A DNA stretch of 64,000 bases. It comes from Collinsella sp. (lineage in GTDB: Bacteria; Actinomycetota; Coriobacteriia; Coriobacteriales; Coriobacteriaceae). This document shows positions 29,128-36,775 of this stretch, in pieces; the first letter of the stretch is position 1, and the number at the start of each line of letters is the position of its first letter. A program made the translations under genes and the position numbers. The notes beneath the pieces were generated by a model. That model ran no database searches and was not told the origin of the DNA. It worked only from the letters and a program-made list of their open reading frames with translations. The stretch spans positions 27,456-91,455 of the forward strand of contig DXLX01000043.1 of NCBI GenBank assembly GCA_019414515.1, read 5' to 3'.

Positions 29128-29373
29128 ATGGCTACTGATCATGAGCTCGCGCTGTACGTTATGACCGGCTGCCCGTATTGCATAAAGGTCAAGCGCTTTC
29201 TGGCCGATAACGGCGTGACCATCCCTGAGCGCAACATCTCGACCGACCCCGATGCCGAGCAGACGCTCATCGCCGTCGGCGGAAAACGCCAGGTTCCCTG
29301 CCTGTTCATCGACGGCAAGCCACTCTACGAGTCGAGCGACATCATCGCGTGGGTACAGGAGAACCTACTCTAA
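29128..29373 (+). CDS. Glutaredoxin-family protein
   Basis: An 81-residue glutaredoxin/thioredoxin-fold protein with the redox motif CPYC (residues 15-18) and the cis-Pro segment VPCLFIDGKPLYESSDI. The ATG at 29128 follows TTGGAG. Length is right for glutaredoxins, which reduce disulfides or glutathionylated proteins. It is transcribed after the XRE gene and may be regulated with it. The first copy of the 71-bp direct repeat begins 37 bp after its stop. Confidence 0.9.
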   Translation: MATDHELALYVMTGCPYCIKVKRFLADNGVTIPERNISTDPDAEQTLIAVGGKRQVPCLFIDGKPLYESSDIIAWVQENLL

Positions 29374-29409
29374 CGCTCGCGTTGCGACCGGCTCGCCCCA
29401 ACCTATACG

Positions 29410-29480
29410 ACCCAAACATGTACACCAGCATCCAAAGTCGACATTTTTCGACATCTTTGGATGCTGGCGTACAACTTTTG
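29410..29480. repeat. 71-bp direct repeat, left copy
   Basis: Matches 30486-30556 at 69 of 71 positions. Each copy contains a hairpin with 19-bp arms (TGTACACCAGCATCCAAAG, one mismatch) around a 17-nt loop that itself holds two TCGACAT. Confidence 0.88.
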
Positions 29481-29574
29481 GGTAGCCATGGACGCTCTTA
29501 ACCGGCTAATTGTTTGAGGCGACCTTTGGATTATGGCTGTTTGATGCCTCGGGAAAGAGTTTCCGAGGGAGCAA

Positions 29575-29802
29575 TGGTCAAAAAAGGGCAAATATGAGTA
29601 CTGCTACCTGTTTAGTAGCAGCAATTTTGATCATTTCAGGAACTATTCAACGTTCCACTCGTCCGCAGACGACGTTATTTCTCCTCATATGTTCAATAAA
29701 CGTAGCTCTTAATGGGAACAAATCTCATCAGGAGCTACTATTTATAGCAAAATAAATGCAACCATAATTGCAACAGTACTCATATTTGCCCTTTTTTGAC
29801 CA
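29575..29802. mobile_element. MITE-like element with perfect 29-bp terminal inverted repeats
   Basis: The left end (29575-29603) starts TGGTCAAAAAAGGGCAAATA and its exact reverse complement is at 29774-29802. The interior is AT-rich (unlike its surroundings), with no gene but shorter inverted repeats (GTAGCTC near 29701 and GAGCTAC near 29732). The ends extend imperfectly outward (GAGGG versus CCCTC). No target-site duplication is evident. It may be a small non-autonomous transposable element or a structured RNA. Confidence 0.6.
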
Positions 29803-30131
29803 CGACCCTCCAGAATAGTCCCTGAGAACGACACTAAATGACAAAATCCGGCACTTGGACGTTCTTGTATGACTAGCCATTGAAGGACACCCAACGACTA
29901 CTCCAATTCGCGACACACTGTGTCGCGAATTAAGCTGGTCCCACTATCGAAGACCGGTGAGAGCTCCTGCCCAGAATCTCGATAGCTTAATAAAACGCTC
30001 CCCTCCGGAAGTTCAACGAGCATCCAAATTCCAAGCTGAAAAGCAAAGGAGTATCGAAGCCGTCAATGCTCATTTCCTATCGAGCAGGCGGATCAAAACA
30101 AGCTAATTAGCCCGATAAACTGCTTGTATTT
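29803..30131. other. AT-rich intergenic stretch of the island
   Basis: No gene is supported. It holds a decayed copy of the dispersed hairpin (GGACGTTCTTGTATGACTAG near 29858-29877) and a perfect 13-bp-arm palindrome at 29905-29931. It also leads into the RHH gene's promoter region. Confidence 0.5.
29905..29931. promoter_or_regulatory. Perfect palindrome, possible protein-binding site
   Basis: AATTCGCGACACA followed by a single C and TGTGTCGCGAATT. No T run follows, so terminator function is doubtful; an operator or recombination site is more plausible. Confidence 0.4.
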
Positions 30132-30153
30132 TTGTCTACAAAACTGTATACAA
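30132..30153. promoter_or_regulatory. Putative operator upstream of the RHH gene
   Basis: TTGTCTACA and TGTATACAA form a dyad (one mismatch) with a 4-bp spacer, 54 bp before the RHH gene. Ribbon-helix-helix proteins usually autoregulate through such short dyads. Confidence 0.45.
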
Positions 30154-30207
30154 AAAAGGGAATCCGAGAACCAGCGCTCGACATTATGTCGATCGATAGG
30201 AGACGCT

Positions 30208-30474
30208 ATGGACGCTAAGCAGCTCGAAAAGATGATGGAGTTTGCTCCCGGAGAGTTGGAGAAAGCCGCGGAGGCATACGAAAAAGATGAGTGGCCGAAG
30301 GGTCGCACCATCAAGCTGGGAAGGCCGTCGATCTCCGATGAGCCAAGCGCTGTTTTATCGGCACGTGTGGGTGAGTCGGTTCTTGAAGCGTTTGACGAGA
30401 AGGCGAAGCGCCATGGGCAAACACGCACGGAGCGACTCAGGGAGCTCATCATGCTCGATGCAATGATTGCCTAG
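30208..30474 (+). CDS. Ribbon-helix-helix (CopG-like) protein, orphan antitoxin type
   Basis: An 88-residue protein. The N-terminal half is acidic (QLEKMMEFAPGELEKAAEAY). The C-terminal half has the pattern of a ribbon-helix-helix DNA-binding domain: VLSARVGESVLEAFDEKAKR followed by a T-x-x-E-R-L-R-E-L helix. The ATG at 30208 follows AGGAG. Such proteins are often antitoxins, but no toxin gene is next to it. It lies in the 1-kb island between the 71-bp repeats. Confidence 0.7.
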   Translation: MDAKQLEKMMEFAPGELEKAAEAYEKDEWPKGRTIKLGRPSISDEPSAVLSARVGESVLEAFDEKAKRHGQTRTERLRELIMLDAMIA

Positions 30475-30485
30475 TTACCCACCAC

Positions 30486-30556
30486 ACCCAAACATGTACA
30501 CCAGCATCCAAAGTCGACATTTTTCGACATCTTTGGATGCTGACGTACAGCTTTTG
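30486..30556. repeat. 71-bp direct repeat, right copy
   Basis: Second copy of 29410-29480, same orientation, offset 1076 bp, two mismatches. It follows the RHH stop codon by 11 bp. Confidence 0.88.
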
Positions 30557-30561
30557 CAACA

Positions 30562-30628
30562 TAGTCATTGGGGGTAGTCATTGGGGACGTTCTTAAATGA
30601 CTAGTCGTTAAAGAACGTCCCCAACGAC
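30562..30628. repeat. Dispersed hairpin repeat, copy 3
   Basis: Holds TAGTCATTGGGGACGTTCTT (30576-30595) and an inverted AAAGAACGTCCCCAACGAC near 30610-30628, with ACTAGTC in the loop. Same family as 4661-4710 and 19259-19355. It lies in the convergent gap between the RHH and Dus genes. Confidence 0.75.
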
Positions 30629-30631
30629 CAA

Positions 30632-31591
30632 CTAGCCGTGGAAGCGGGCTATGGGTGCAAGCGGCTGCTCGCGAAAGACGCGCTCGACGGCGGCGCGGTA
30701 TTCGTCGACCTTTTTAGTCTTACGTACGAGCTTGTGAACGGTAGTGGGGTCGGCGAAAGCGCACTTGGCGTAGAACCACCACTCCTTCATACGAAAGACC
30801 GCGTTACCGCCAATCTCTTCTGCATAGGCCGCAAACAGCGTGTCGTGGAAACGCTGCAGTTCGGCTACCGTGGCAGCGGGACCGCCGTTGACCATGCGAG
30901 CCAGAGCGGGGTTCGCAAGCAGGCCGCGTCCCAGCATCACATGGCGCGTGCCGGGATAGGCCTCCACCAGCGCATCCATATCCTCAAGATCGAAAATGTC
31001 GCCGTTATAGGCCACGGGAAACGGCGCACGCTCCAGCGTCTCGCCGTAAAACTCTTTGCGCGGCGAGCCCGTATAGCGGTCCTTTTGCACGCGCGGGTGC
31101 ACGATCAGCTCTGCCAACGGTATGCGGCAATACAGATCGAGCACGCGCTCATACTCGTCATCGCTCTCCAGCCCCAGCCTGGTCTTGACCGATACCGGCA
31201 ACGGCGAGCGTTCGCACACGTCGCTCAAGAACACCTCAAGTTCGTCGAGATTACGCAAGAAACCCGAGCCCTTGCCCTTGGCGACAACCGTCCCCGAGGG
31301 GCAACCCAAGTTGAGATTGACCTCGCGATAGCCCATGTCGGCGAGCACCTGTGCCGCCCACACAAACTCGTCCGCGTTCTTGGACATCAGCTGAGGCACT
31401 ACGTTAAGCCCCTGGTTATTGGCAGGATCGATCTCCTTAAACGCCTTGCCGCCAAAGCGGTTGCCCACCCGCGGCGGCGGCAAAAACGGCGTGTAATAGC
31501 AATCGAGTGCGCCGAAGCACTCCGCATGCACGCGACGGAACACATGCCCGGTAATCCCCTCCATGGGGGCCAACGATAGAATCATCAACAT
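30632..31591 (-). CDS. tRNA-dihydrouridine synthase
   Basis: A 319-residue FMN-dependent Dus enzyme that reduces uridine to dihydrouridine in tRNA. The opening LSLAPMEGITGHVFRRV, the active-site LNLGCPSG with the catalytic Cys, VSVKTRLGL, the IVHPRVQKDRYTG stretch, and AYNGDI are all family hallmarks. Start at ATG 31591 (or 31585). It cannot be assigned to DusA, B or C by eye, though the short C-terminal helical domain is like DusC. It is convergent with the RHH gene. Confidence 0.92.
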   Translation of the reverse strand: MLMILSLAPMEGITGHVFRRVHAECFGALDCYYTPFLPPPRVGNRFGGKAFKEIDPANNQGLNVVPQLMSKNADEFVWAAQVLADMGYREVNLNLGCPSGTVVAKGKGSGFLRNLDELEVFLSDVCERSPLPVSVKTRLGLESDDEYERVLDLYCRIPLAELIVHPRVQKDRYTGSPRKEFYGETLERAPFPVAYNGDIFDLEDMDALVEAYPGTRHVMLGRGLLANPALARMVNGGPAATVAELQRFHDTLFAAYAEEIGGNAVFRMKEWWFYAKCAFADPTTVHKLVRKTKKVDEYRAAVERVFREQPLAPIARFHG

Positions 31592-31602
31592 CTACTCTCA
31601 GA

Positions 31603-31634
31603 TCAATGCGGCAAAGGGACTGCCCCTTTGTCAC
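31603..31634. repeat. CAAAGGG hairpin repeat, copy 1
   Basis: TCAATGCGGCAAAGGGACTG then CCCCTTTGTCAC. A similar sequence occurs at 33235-33265. It lies immediately upstream of the Dus start. Confidence 0.6.
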
Positions 31635-31861
31635 ATGCATTATGCCTTGTCCTTGAGGCGGCCCACAAGGCGGAGGCGGTTACTTGACGCCAACCAGCCA
31701 ACCAGTCGTCGCTGTGCAACGAAGGTGAATGGCGCCCACGATCAAGCGAGCACCAACAGCACGCTGTTGACCGCCATGTATGAACAACAGACATCCTCCA
31801 CTCATCTATACTCAAGAGCGTGTGCGCATCGCCCCCGAAAAACGATGAGAGTCGAGGCCCC

Positions 31862-32995
31862 ATGCAGCAGCTCACCGAGCAAGAAAAGAAACGCATCCAG
31901 CGGTACTGCACATACCCCAAAATCGCAGCGACCGCACTCGTCATGTCGTTCGTAGCATGCCTATTGATGTTGCCGCTCCAAATGATCAACGATATCGCGT
32001 TCCATCAAAAGGAATTCCAACCCGCGGGCATATATACCGCCATCGCACTCACCGCAATCGAACTCGCCATCTTTTGCTATTGCGCTCTTGCGCCGCGCTT
32101 TGGAATGCAGGGCAAACAGTGGAAGGAGCTGCAGGGCAGGCTTGCGGTGGCCCAGACCAACAAAGACCGCTCCGCGGAGGTCGCCGGTGTGCTCGCCACG
32201 CAAGCTGCCGGCCACCTGCTCAAGAACAGTGATAACGATCTCGCGCGCAACCTGGGCGGCGCCGCGGAGGTCGCCGGCGCCGTAGGGGCAGTCGCCACGG
32301 CGGCAGACGTGCTGGCCGAAACCTCGAGCAATGCCGAGGCCATGGCGGCCGCATACGGCGTTGTGATTCCGAGCGCCAAGAAACAGATTATCGTGCTCAT
32401 CGCAGTGCCCGCCATTGTGCTGCTTGGCGTCTACATCCCGCAGTTTGTCCAGGGAAATAACGAGCTTCAGGCAAGAAAGGCTGCAGCCGCCGAGCAGCTC
32501 GCCATCGCGCAAGATGCCTTGGAGCCCGTGTGCGAACGCGTCGCGGCAGACGACCCATACGAGTCGTATCACGACTACGGCTACCGCATTATCGGCTATC
32601 TGCGCGACAATGACCTTGGCGCTCAAGCTGCCTATGTCTACCTTTCTTTTGATGCAGACGGCATGCTCACGGACGTCGATTACGTCAGTCAGATCGACCC
32701 CGAGGCAAGCCTCGCAGACAACCTCGCCCGCGCCGAGCAGGATATCGCGACGCTCTGCGCCCCGCTCAACGGGTTGGACATTTCCGTTGCCACACCGGGC
32801 CTCCTCACGCCATGCAGCCTGTCGGATGAATTTAAACAGACATTTTTAGCTGGCTCCCTATATGAAGAAATCAGCATCAAGACGGAGGACGAATCTATCA
32901 AGTCGTACTACACCTTTGACACCGAGGCCGCAGAAGAATTCGACGAATACACCCATCCGGAAATTAGGCTCATGCTCTCTGCAAAGAAGAACTAA
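31862..32995 (+). CDS. Hypothetical membrane protein
   Basis: A 377-residue protein not recognised. The N-terminal part has two hydrophobic segments (IAATALVMSFVACLLMLPLQM and IYTAIALTAIELAIFCYCALA), a third near residues 180-200 (IIVLIAVPAIVLLGVYIPQFV), and between them a soluble Ala-rich helical stretch. After the third segment comes a largely acidic domain of about 175 residues, likely outside the membrane. The ATG at 31862 follows GAGG. It is alone between the Dus gene and the MITE-like element at 33038. Confidence 0.72.
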   Translation: MQQLTEQEKKRIQRYCTYPKIAATALVMSFVACLLMLPLQMINDIAFHQKEFQPAGIYTAIALTAIELAIFCYCALAPRFGMQGKQWKELQGRLAVAQTNKDRSAEVAGVLATQAAGHLLKNSDNDLARNLGGAAEVAGAVGAVATAADVLAETSSNAEAMAAAYGVVIPSAKKQIIVLIAVPAIVLLGVYIPQFVQGNNELQARKAAAAEQLAIAQDALEPVCERVAADDPYESYHDYGYRIIGYLRDNDLGAQAAYVYLSFDADGMLTDVDYVSQIDPEASLADNLARAEQDIATLCAPLNGLDISVATPGLLTPCSLSDEFKQTFLAGSLYEEISIKTEDESIKSYYTFDTEAAEEFDEYTHPEIRLMLSAKKN

Positions 32996-33037
32996 AGGCT
33001 TTCGATCTAATTGCCGCTCGCGAACATCGTCTATATC

Positions 33038-33221
33038 TCGAGGTCTAATACTTTTCCGAGAAGTGAACGACCGTTTTTGGACCCCTGAAGCATCGACATT
33101 TTCTGGCGCCAAAACCGCAGGATTTGACTGGCAAAACCGCAGGAAATTGCATCACAAAAGCGCCGATGCTTCGGGGGTCTATTTTCACTCGTTCACTTCT
33201 CGGAAAAGTATTAGACCTCGA
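33038..33221. mobile_element. MITE-like element with perfect 33-bp terminal inverted repeats
   Basis: The left end (33038-33070) begins TCGAGGTCTAATACTTTTCC and its exact complement lies at 33189-33221. The repeat continues imperfectly for about 25 bp (CCTGAAGCATCG versus CCCGAAGCATCG). The centre has a direct repeat of CAAAACCGCAGGA. There is no gene inside. It sits between the convergent membrane-protein and MacB-like genes and may also act as terminator. No target-site duplication is clear. Confidence 0.62.
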
Positions 33222-33234
33222 ATTCACAAGCCGC

Positions 33235-33265
33235 TCAATGCGACAAAGGACCGTTCCTTTGCCAC
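33235..33265. repeat. CAAAGGG hairpin repeat, copy 2
   Basis: TCAATGCGACAAAGGACCG then TTCCTTTGCCAC, similar to 31603-31634. It abuts the stop of the MacB-like gene and could terminate it. Confidence 0.55.
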
Positions 33266-33266
33266 G

Positions 33267-36200
33267 CTATTCGGAGCGCAGGGCCTCCACGGGGTCCTTT
33301 TTGGACGCGCTGCGAGCGGGCAGCAGGCCGGCAACGACCGTTAGCAACACAGAAATCGCAATGAGCACCAGCGCATCCTGCACGGGCAGGCTCATCAGAT
33401 TGGGCACCTGTTTGGCAGCAAGCGCCCAGGCATTAACCGGGAAGCTCACGGCCACCACGACGACAATGGCAAAGACACCGGCGATAAGCCCCTCAATAAA
33501 GGTCTCGGCATTGAATACGTTGGCCACGTTGCGCTTCGACGCGCCGATCGCGCGCAGGATGCCAATCTCCTTTTTACGCTCCAGCACGCTGATATACGTG
33601 ATGATGCCGATCATGATGGAGCTCACCACCAAGCTGATGCTCACGAATGCGATGAGCACCAAGCTGATGGTGTTCACGATGTCGGTCACCGAACCCATGA
33701 TGATGCCCATGTAGTCGGTGTACGAAATTGCCCGATCATCATGGCCAGCGGCTTTGACCTGCTTGTTGTACGCATCGATGTGATCGAGTACGCGCTCCTT
33801 GGCCTCAAAGTCGCGCGGGAAAATCTTGACCGAGATGGGATCTGCCTCGTCCGCATAACCCAACGTGGTCAGATTGTTGTCGTAGGTAAGCTTCGACGCC
33901 TTCGCATAGCTCATCATGAGCGAGCTCAGGTCCTCGGCGTCCATGTTGAAATGGATGGCATGAGCAAAGGCACTCGCATCCACGCGCATGGCGCTCGCCA
34001 GGTTAGCAAAACTCGACGACATCTGCGTCGCCATCTGGCCCATGAGCCCTGCTGCGCCTGCCCTGAGCTGAGCTGACACCGTCGCCGCAATCTGATCGCT
34101 GATCGACTTCATCACCTGATCCATAGCCTGCTGCAGATACGGAGCCAGCTGCTTTTGCACATAGTCGGTCATCGCCTGCTGGAGACGCTCTGCCAGGGAA
34201 TCGCCGCCGAGGGCCTTGAGCTGAGCCAGGCATTGTTGGGCTGCGGCATCATTCTCAAGATATGTCGAGAATGCGGCAGAGAGCTTTGACGCATCCTTAA
34301 GCTCTTCGGGCGACAGTGCCCTAAACTGATCAGACTGCAAAAAGCCCTCAAACAGCTGGTTGGCAAGCGTTCCCACCTGCTGCATTTGCTCGGGCGTGAG
34401 TTCCAGACCGTCAAAGATGCCCGAGAAATCTGGGGCCGGCGCTTTGGCCATGATGTCGCTGAAGTCGATGTCCCTCCCAACGTCCGAAAGGTCAATGTCC
34501 AGCCCGGACAAATCGATACCAGAAAGGTCCATACCGCTGGCTGCACCCGAGAGTGCAGATGTATCGAACGAAAACGCACTCTTCAGCGCCGCCTCGTCCA
34601 CACTGAACATGCTGCCCAGATCCACGCCCTGCTTGGCCTCGCCTTGCAGTTCGTCGAAGGTTTTGCCCGTAAAGACATCCGTCTCGGGGTGGGCGAGTTG
34701 CTCCCGCACAATCTGCGAATCGGCGGCGCGCTCCATAAGCTGACGAGTTAGTGCATGCGTATAGACAATGCCCGGAGACAACGCGCTCGCGTTGGCCGTC
34801 TCGTTGGGTCGTACCACGCCCACAATGTGCACGTCGATACCGTCGGCAACCTTGGTGGCCATAAAGTCGGCGTCACCAGACATGTCGGTCCACATGCCAG
34901 TCTCTTCGTTTTTACGATAGGCATCGGCCGGCGACAACACCTTAAACGTCGTGGACAGCGCATCGTCGTAGGTAAAGTCGGTGCCGGACTCGGGCGTCTC
35001 AATCTTGCCGTCAGCCGTCATAGCACTGTTAACCAGGTCGTTGAGCTCATCGATATTCAGCGCACCGATGCTATAGAGCGTGTAGTCGCCCACCGTGCCG
35101 CGACTCGAAAGCACCATCACGGCTTCGTTAGCAGACGTAGGCCAATGCCCCGCCACGACGTCGTATTGGCTGTCGAGCAGGCTCTGGTCGTCAATCATCT
35201 CGTTAAAGACCGAGGTTCCCATGGATTCCATGCTCACCGTTGCCGCCGAGCTCGCGCCGCCGCTCATGGCCTCGGTCATGGCATTAGGCACCAGCCGGAC
35301 AGGCCTCTCGTCTCCCTTGCCCGCGCGATAGACAACCGGCGTTACGCCATAGCCGTACTGAATGGCGTTAACTTCTTTATCGATGCCGTCACCACCGGCA
35401 TCAAGCCATGCCTTGAAGCTCGTCATGTCGTTGGACTTAACGCTCGCAAACATATCCTTTACGGCCGTAACCACGGGAATCTTATCGGTTCCCTGAGCCT
35501 TGCCGTCGGTGCCGTCGTCGGATAAATCCTCGCCGTTGGACGCCTCATCATCCACAGCCCCCTGTCCGCCCATCATGGACGACAGGTCGTAGTCCTGCTT
35601 GGAGATCGTAAGCGGGTAACTCGAGAGCGTATCCTCCTCGACCTTTTTGATGTAGTTGTTCACGCCATTGGAGAGCGCCAAGATCGCCGCGATACCGATA
35701 ATGCCAATCGACCCCGCAAAGGCCGTCATGGCCGTACGGCCTTTTTTGGTCATGAGGTTTCGGGCAGAAAGCCCCAGCGCCGTCACAAAGCTCATCGAGG
35801 TTTTGCGCGTAGGCTTTGCCTCGCGACGCGCGGCCTTGGCAACATCGAAGGGGTCGGAATCGTCGGTGATCTTGCCGTCCGCCAGATTGACGATGCGCGT
35901 GGCATATTGGTACGCCAGCTCGGGATTGTGCGTGACCATGATGACCAGGCGGTCGCGCGCCACGTCCTTGAGCAGGTCCATGACCTGTACGGATGTCGTT
36001 GAATCCAAAGCGCCGGTCGGCTCGTCTGCCAGCACAATCTCGGGATCATTAATCAGGGCGCGGGCGATGGCCACGCGCTGCATCTGCCCGCCCGAAAGTT
36101 GGCTCGGGCGCTTGTTAACGTGCTCGCCCAGGCCGACTTTCTCCAACGCCTCGCGCGCACGCTGGCGGCGCTCAGCATGCCCCACGCCCGTGAGCGTGAG

Positions 36201-36521
36201 CGCCAGCTCCACGTTTTCCAAAATGGTCTGATGCGGAATGAGGTTATAGCTTTGGAACACAAAGCCGATGCGGTTGTTGCGGTAGGCATCCCAATCGCGA
36301 TCGTGAAAGTCCTTGGTCGAAATACCGTCGATCAGCAGGTCGCCGGAATCGAAATGATCGAGCCCACCGATAACGTTGAGCATCGTAGTTTTGCCCGAGC
36401 CCGAGGGACCCAGAATGGCCACGAACTCGTTATCGCGAAAAGCCAGGCTTACGCTGTCGAGCGCCACCTGCGTAAACGACTGGGTAACGTACCTTTTGCA
36501 AATTCCTTTGAGCTCCAACAT
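33267..36521 (-). CDS. MacB-like ABC transporter, fused ATPase and FtsX permease
   Basis: A 1084-residue protein. The ABC ATPase (residues 1-230) has GPSGSGKTT, LSGGQMQRVAIARAL and EIVLADEPTGALD. A transmembrane helix follows near 254-285, then an extracellular region of about 650 residues, and an FtsX-type block of three helices at the end (SLVLIAFVSISLVVSSIMIG, then TFIEGLIAGVFAIVVVVAVS and VLIAISVLLTVVAGL). The extracellular part has Asp-Leu-Ser-rich sequence near residue 670. MacB-type proteins act in export or membrane stress, not transport of ions. It starts at ATG 36521 with GAGAGG. Confidence 0.9.
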   Translation of the reverse strand: MLELKGICKRYVTQSFTQVALDSVSLAFRDNEFVAILGPSGSGKTTMLNVIGGLDHFDSGDLLIDGISTKDFHDRDWDAYRNNRIGFVFQSYNLIPHQTILENVELALTLTGVGHAERRQRAREALEKVGLGEHVNKRPSQLSGGQMQRVAIARALINDPEIVLADEPTGALDSTTSVQVMDLLKDVARDRLVIMVTHNPELAYQYATRIVNLADGKITDDSDPFDVAKAARREAKPTRKTSMSFVTALGLSARNLMTKKGRTAMTAFAGSIGIIGIAAILALSNGVNNYIKKVEEDTLSSYPLTISKQDYDLSSMMGGQGAVDDEASNGEDLSDDGTDGKAQGTDKIPVVTAVKDMFASVKSNDMTSFKAWLDAGGDGIDKEVNAIQYGYGVTPVVYRAGKGDERPVRLVPNAMTEAMSGGASSAATVSMESMGTSVFNEMIDDQSLLDSQYDVVAGHWPTSANEAVMVLSSRGTVGDYTLYSIGALNIDELNDLVNSAMTADGKIETPESGTDFTYDDALSTTFKVLSPADAYRKNEETGMWTDMSGDADFMATKVADGIDVHIVGVVRPNETANASALSPGIVYTHALTRQLMERAADSQIVREQLAHPETDVFTGKTFDELQGEAKQGVDLGSMFSVDEAALKSAFSFDTSALSGAASGMDLSGIDLSGLDIDLSDVGRDIDFSDIMAKAPAPDFSGIFDGLELTPEQMQQVGTLANQLFEGFLQSDQFRALSPEELKDASKLSAAFSTYLENDAAAQQCLAQLKALGGDSLAERLQQAMTDYVQKQLAPYLQQAMDQVMKSISDQIAATVSAQLRAGAAGLMGQMATQMSSSFANLASAMRVDASAFAHAIHFNMDAEDLSSLMMSYAKASKLTYDNNLTTLGYADEADPISVKIFPRDFEAKERVLDHIDAYNKQVKAAGHDDRAISYTDYMGIIMGSVTDIVNTISLVLIAFVSISLVVSSIMIGIITYISVLERKKEIGILRAIGASKRNVANVFNAETFIEGLIAGVFAIVVVVAVSFPVNAWALAAKQVPNLMSLPVQDALVLIAISVLLTVVAGLLPARSASKKDPVEALRSE

Positions 36522-36675
36522 GGACGGCAACCTCTCCCGCGCGGGCGCACTCGCCCGCTCTCCCCCGCCGTTCGTATTCGACGCGTTTGTCCTACTCTAT
36601 CCCCATTTTTTGCCGACGCCAGTGAGGAATGTAGGGAACCGCATCAAAAAACGAACGGGACGGCGCCCAAAAGAA

Positions 36676-36695
36676 GAGGTCCCGAGCGGGACCTC
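36676..36695 (-). terminator. Terminator after the TlpA-like lipoprotein gene
   Basis: Perfect 8-bp stem GAGGTCCC with a 4-nt loop, followed on the minus strand by TTCTTTTG. It lies 80 bp past the TlpA-like stop. Confidence 0.7.
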
Positions 36696-36775
36696 TATAT
36701 GGTGGAGCTTATCTTGAAAGGTAGCGGACTACTTCGCACAGCGGTGCGCGATCATCGCCATGCTTTACGCGTTTT

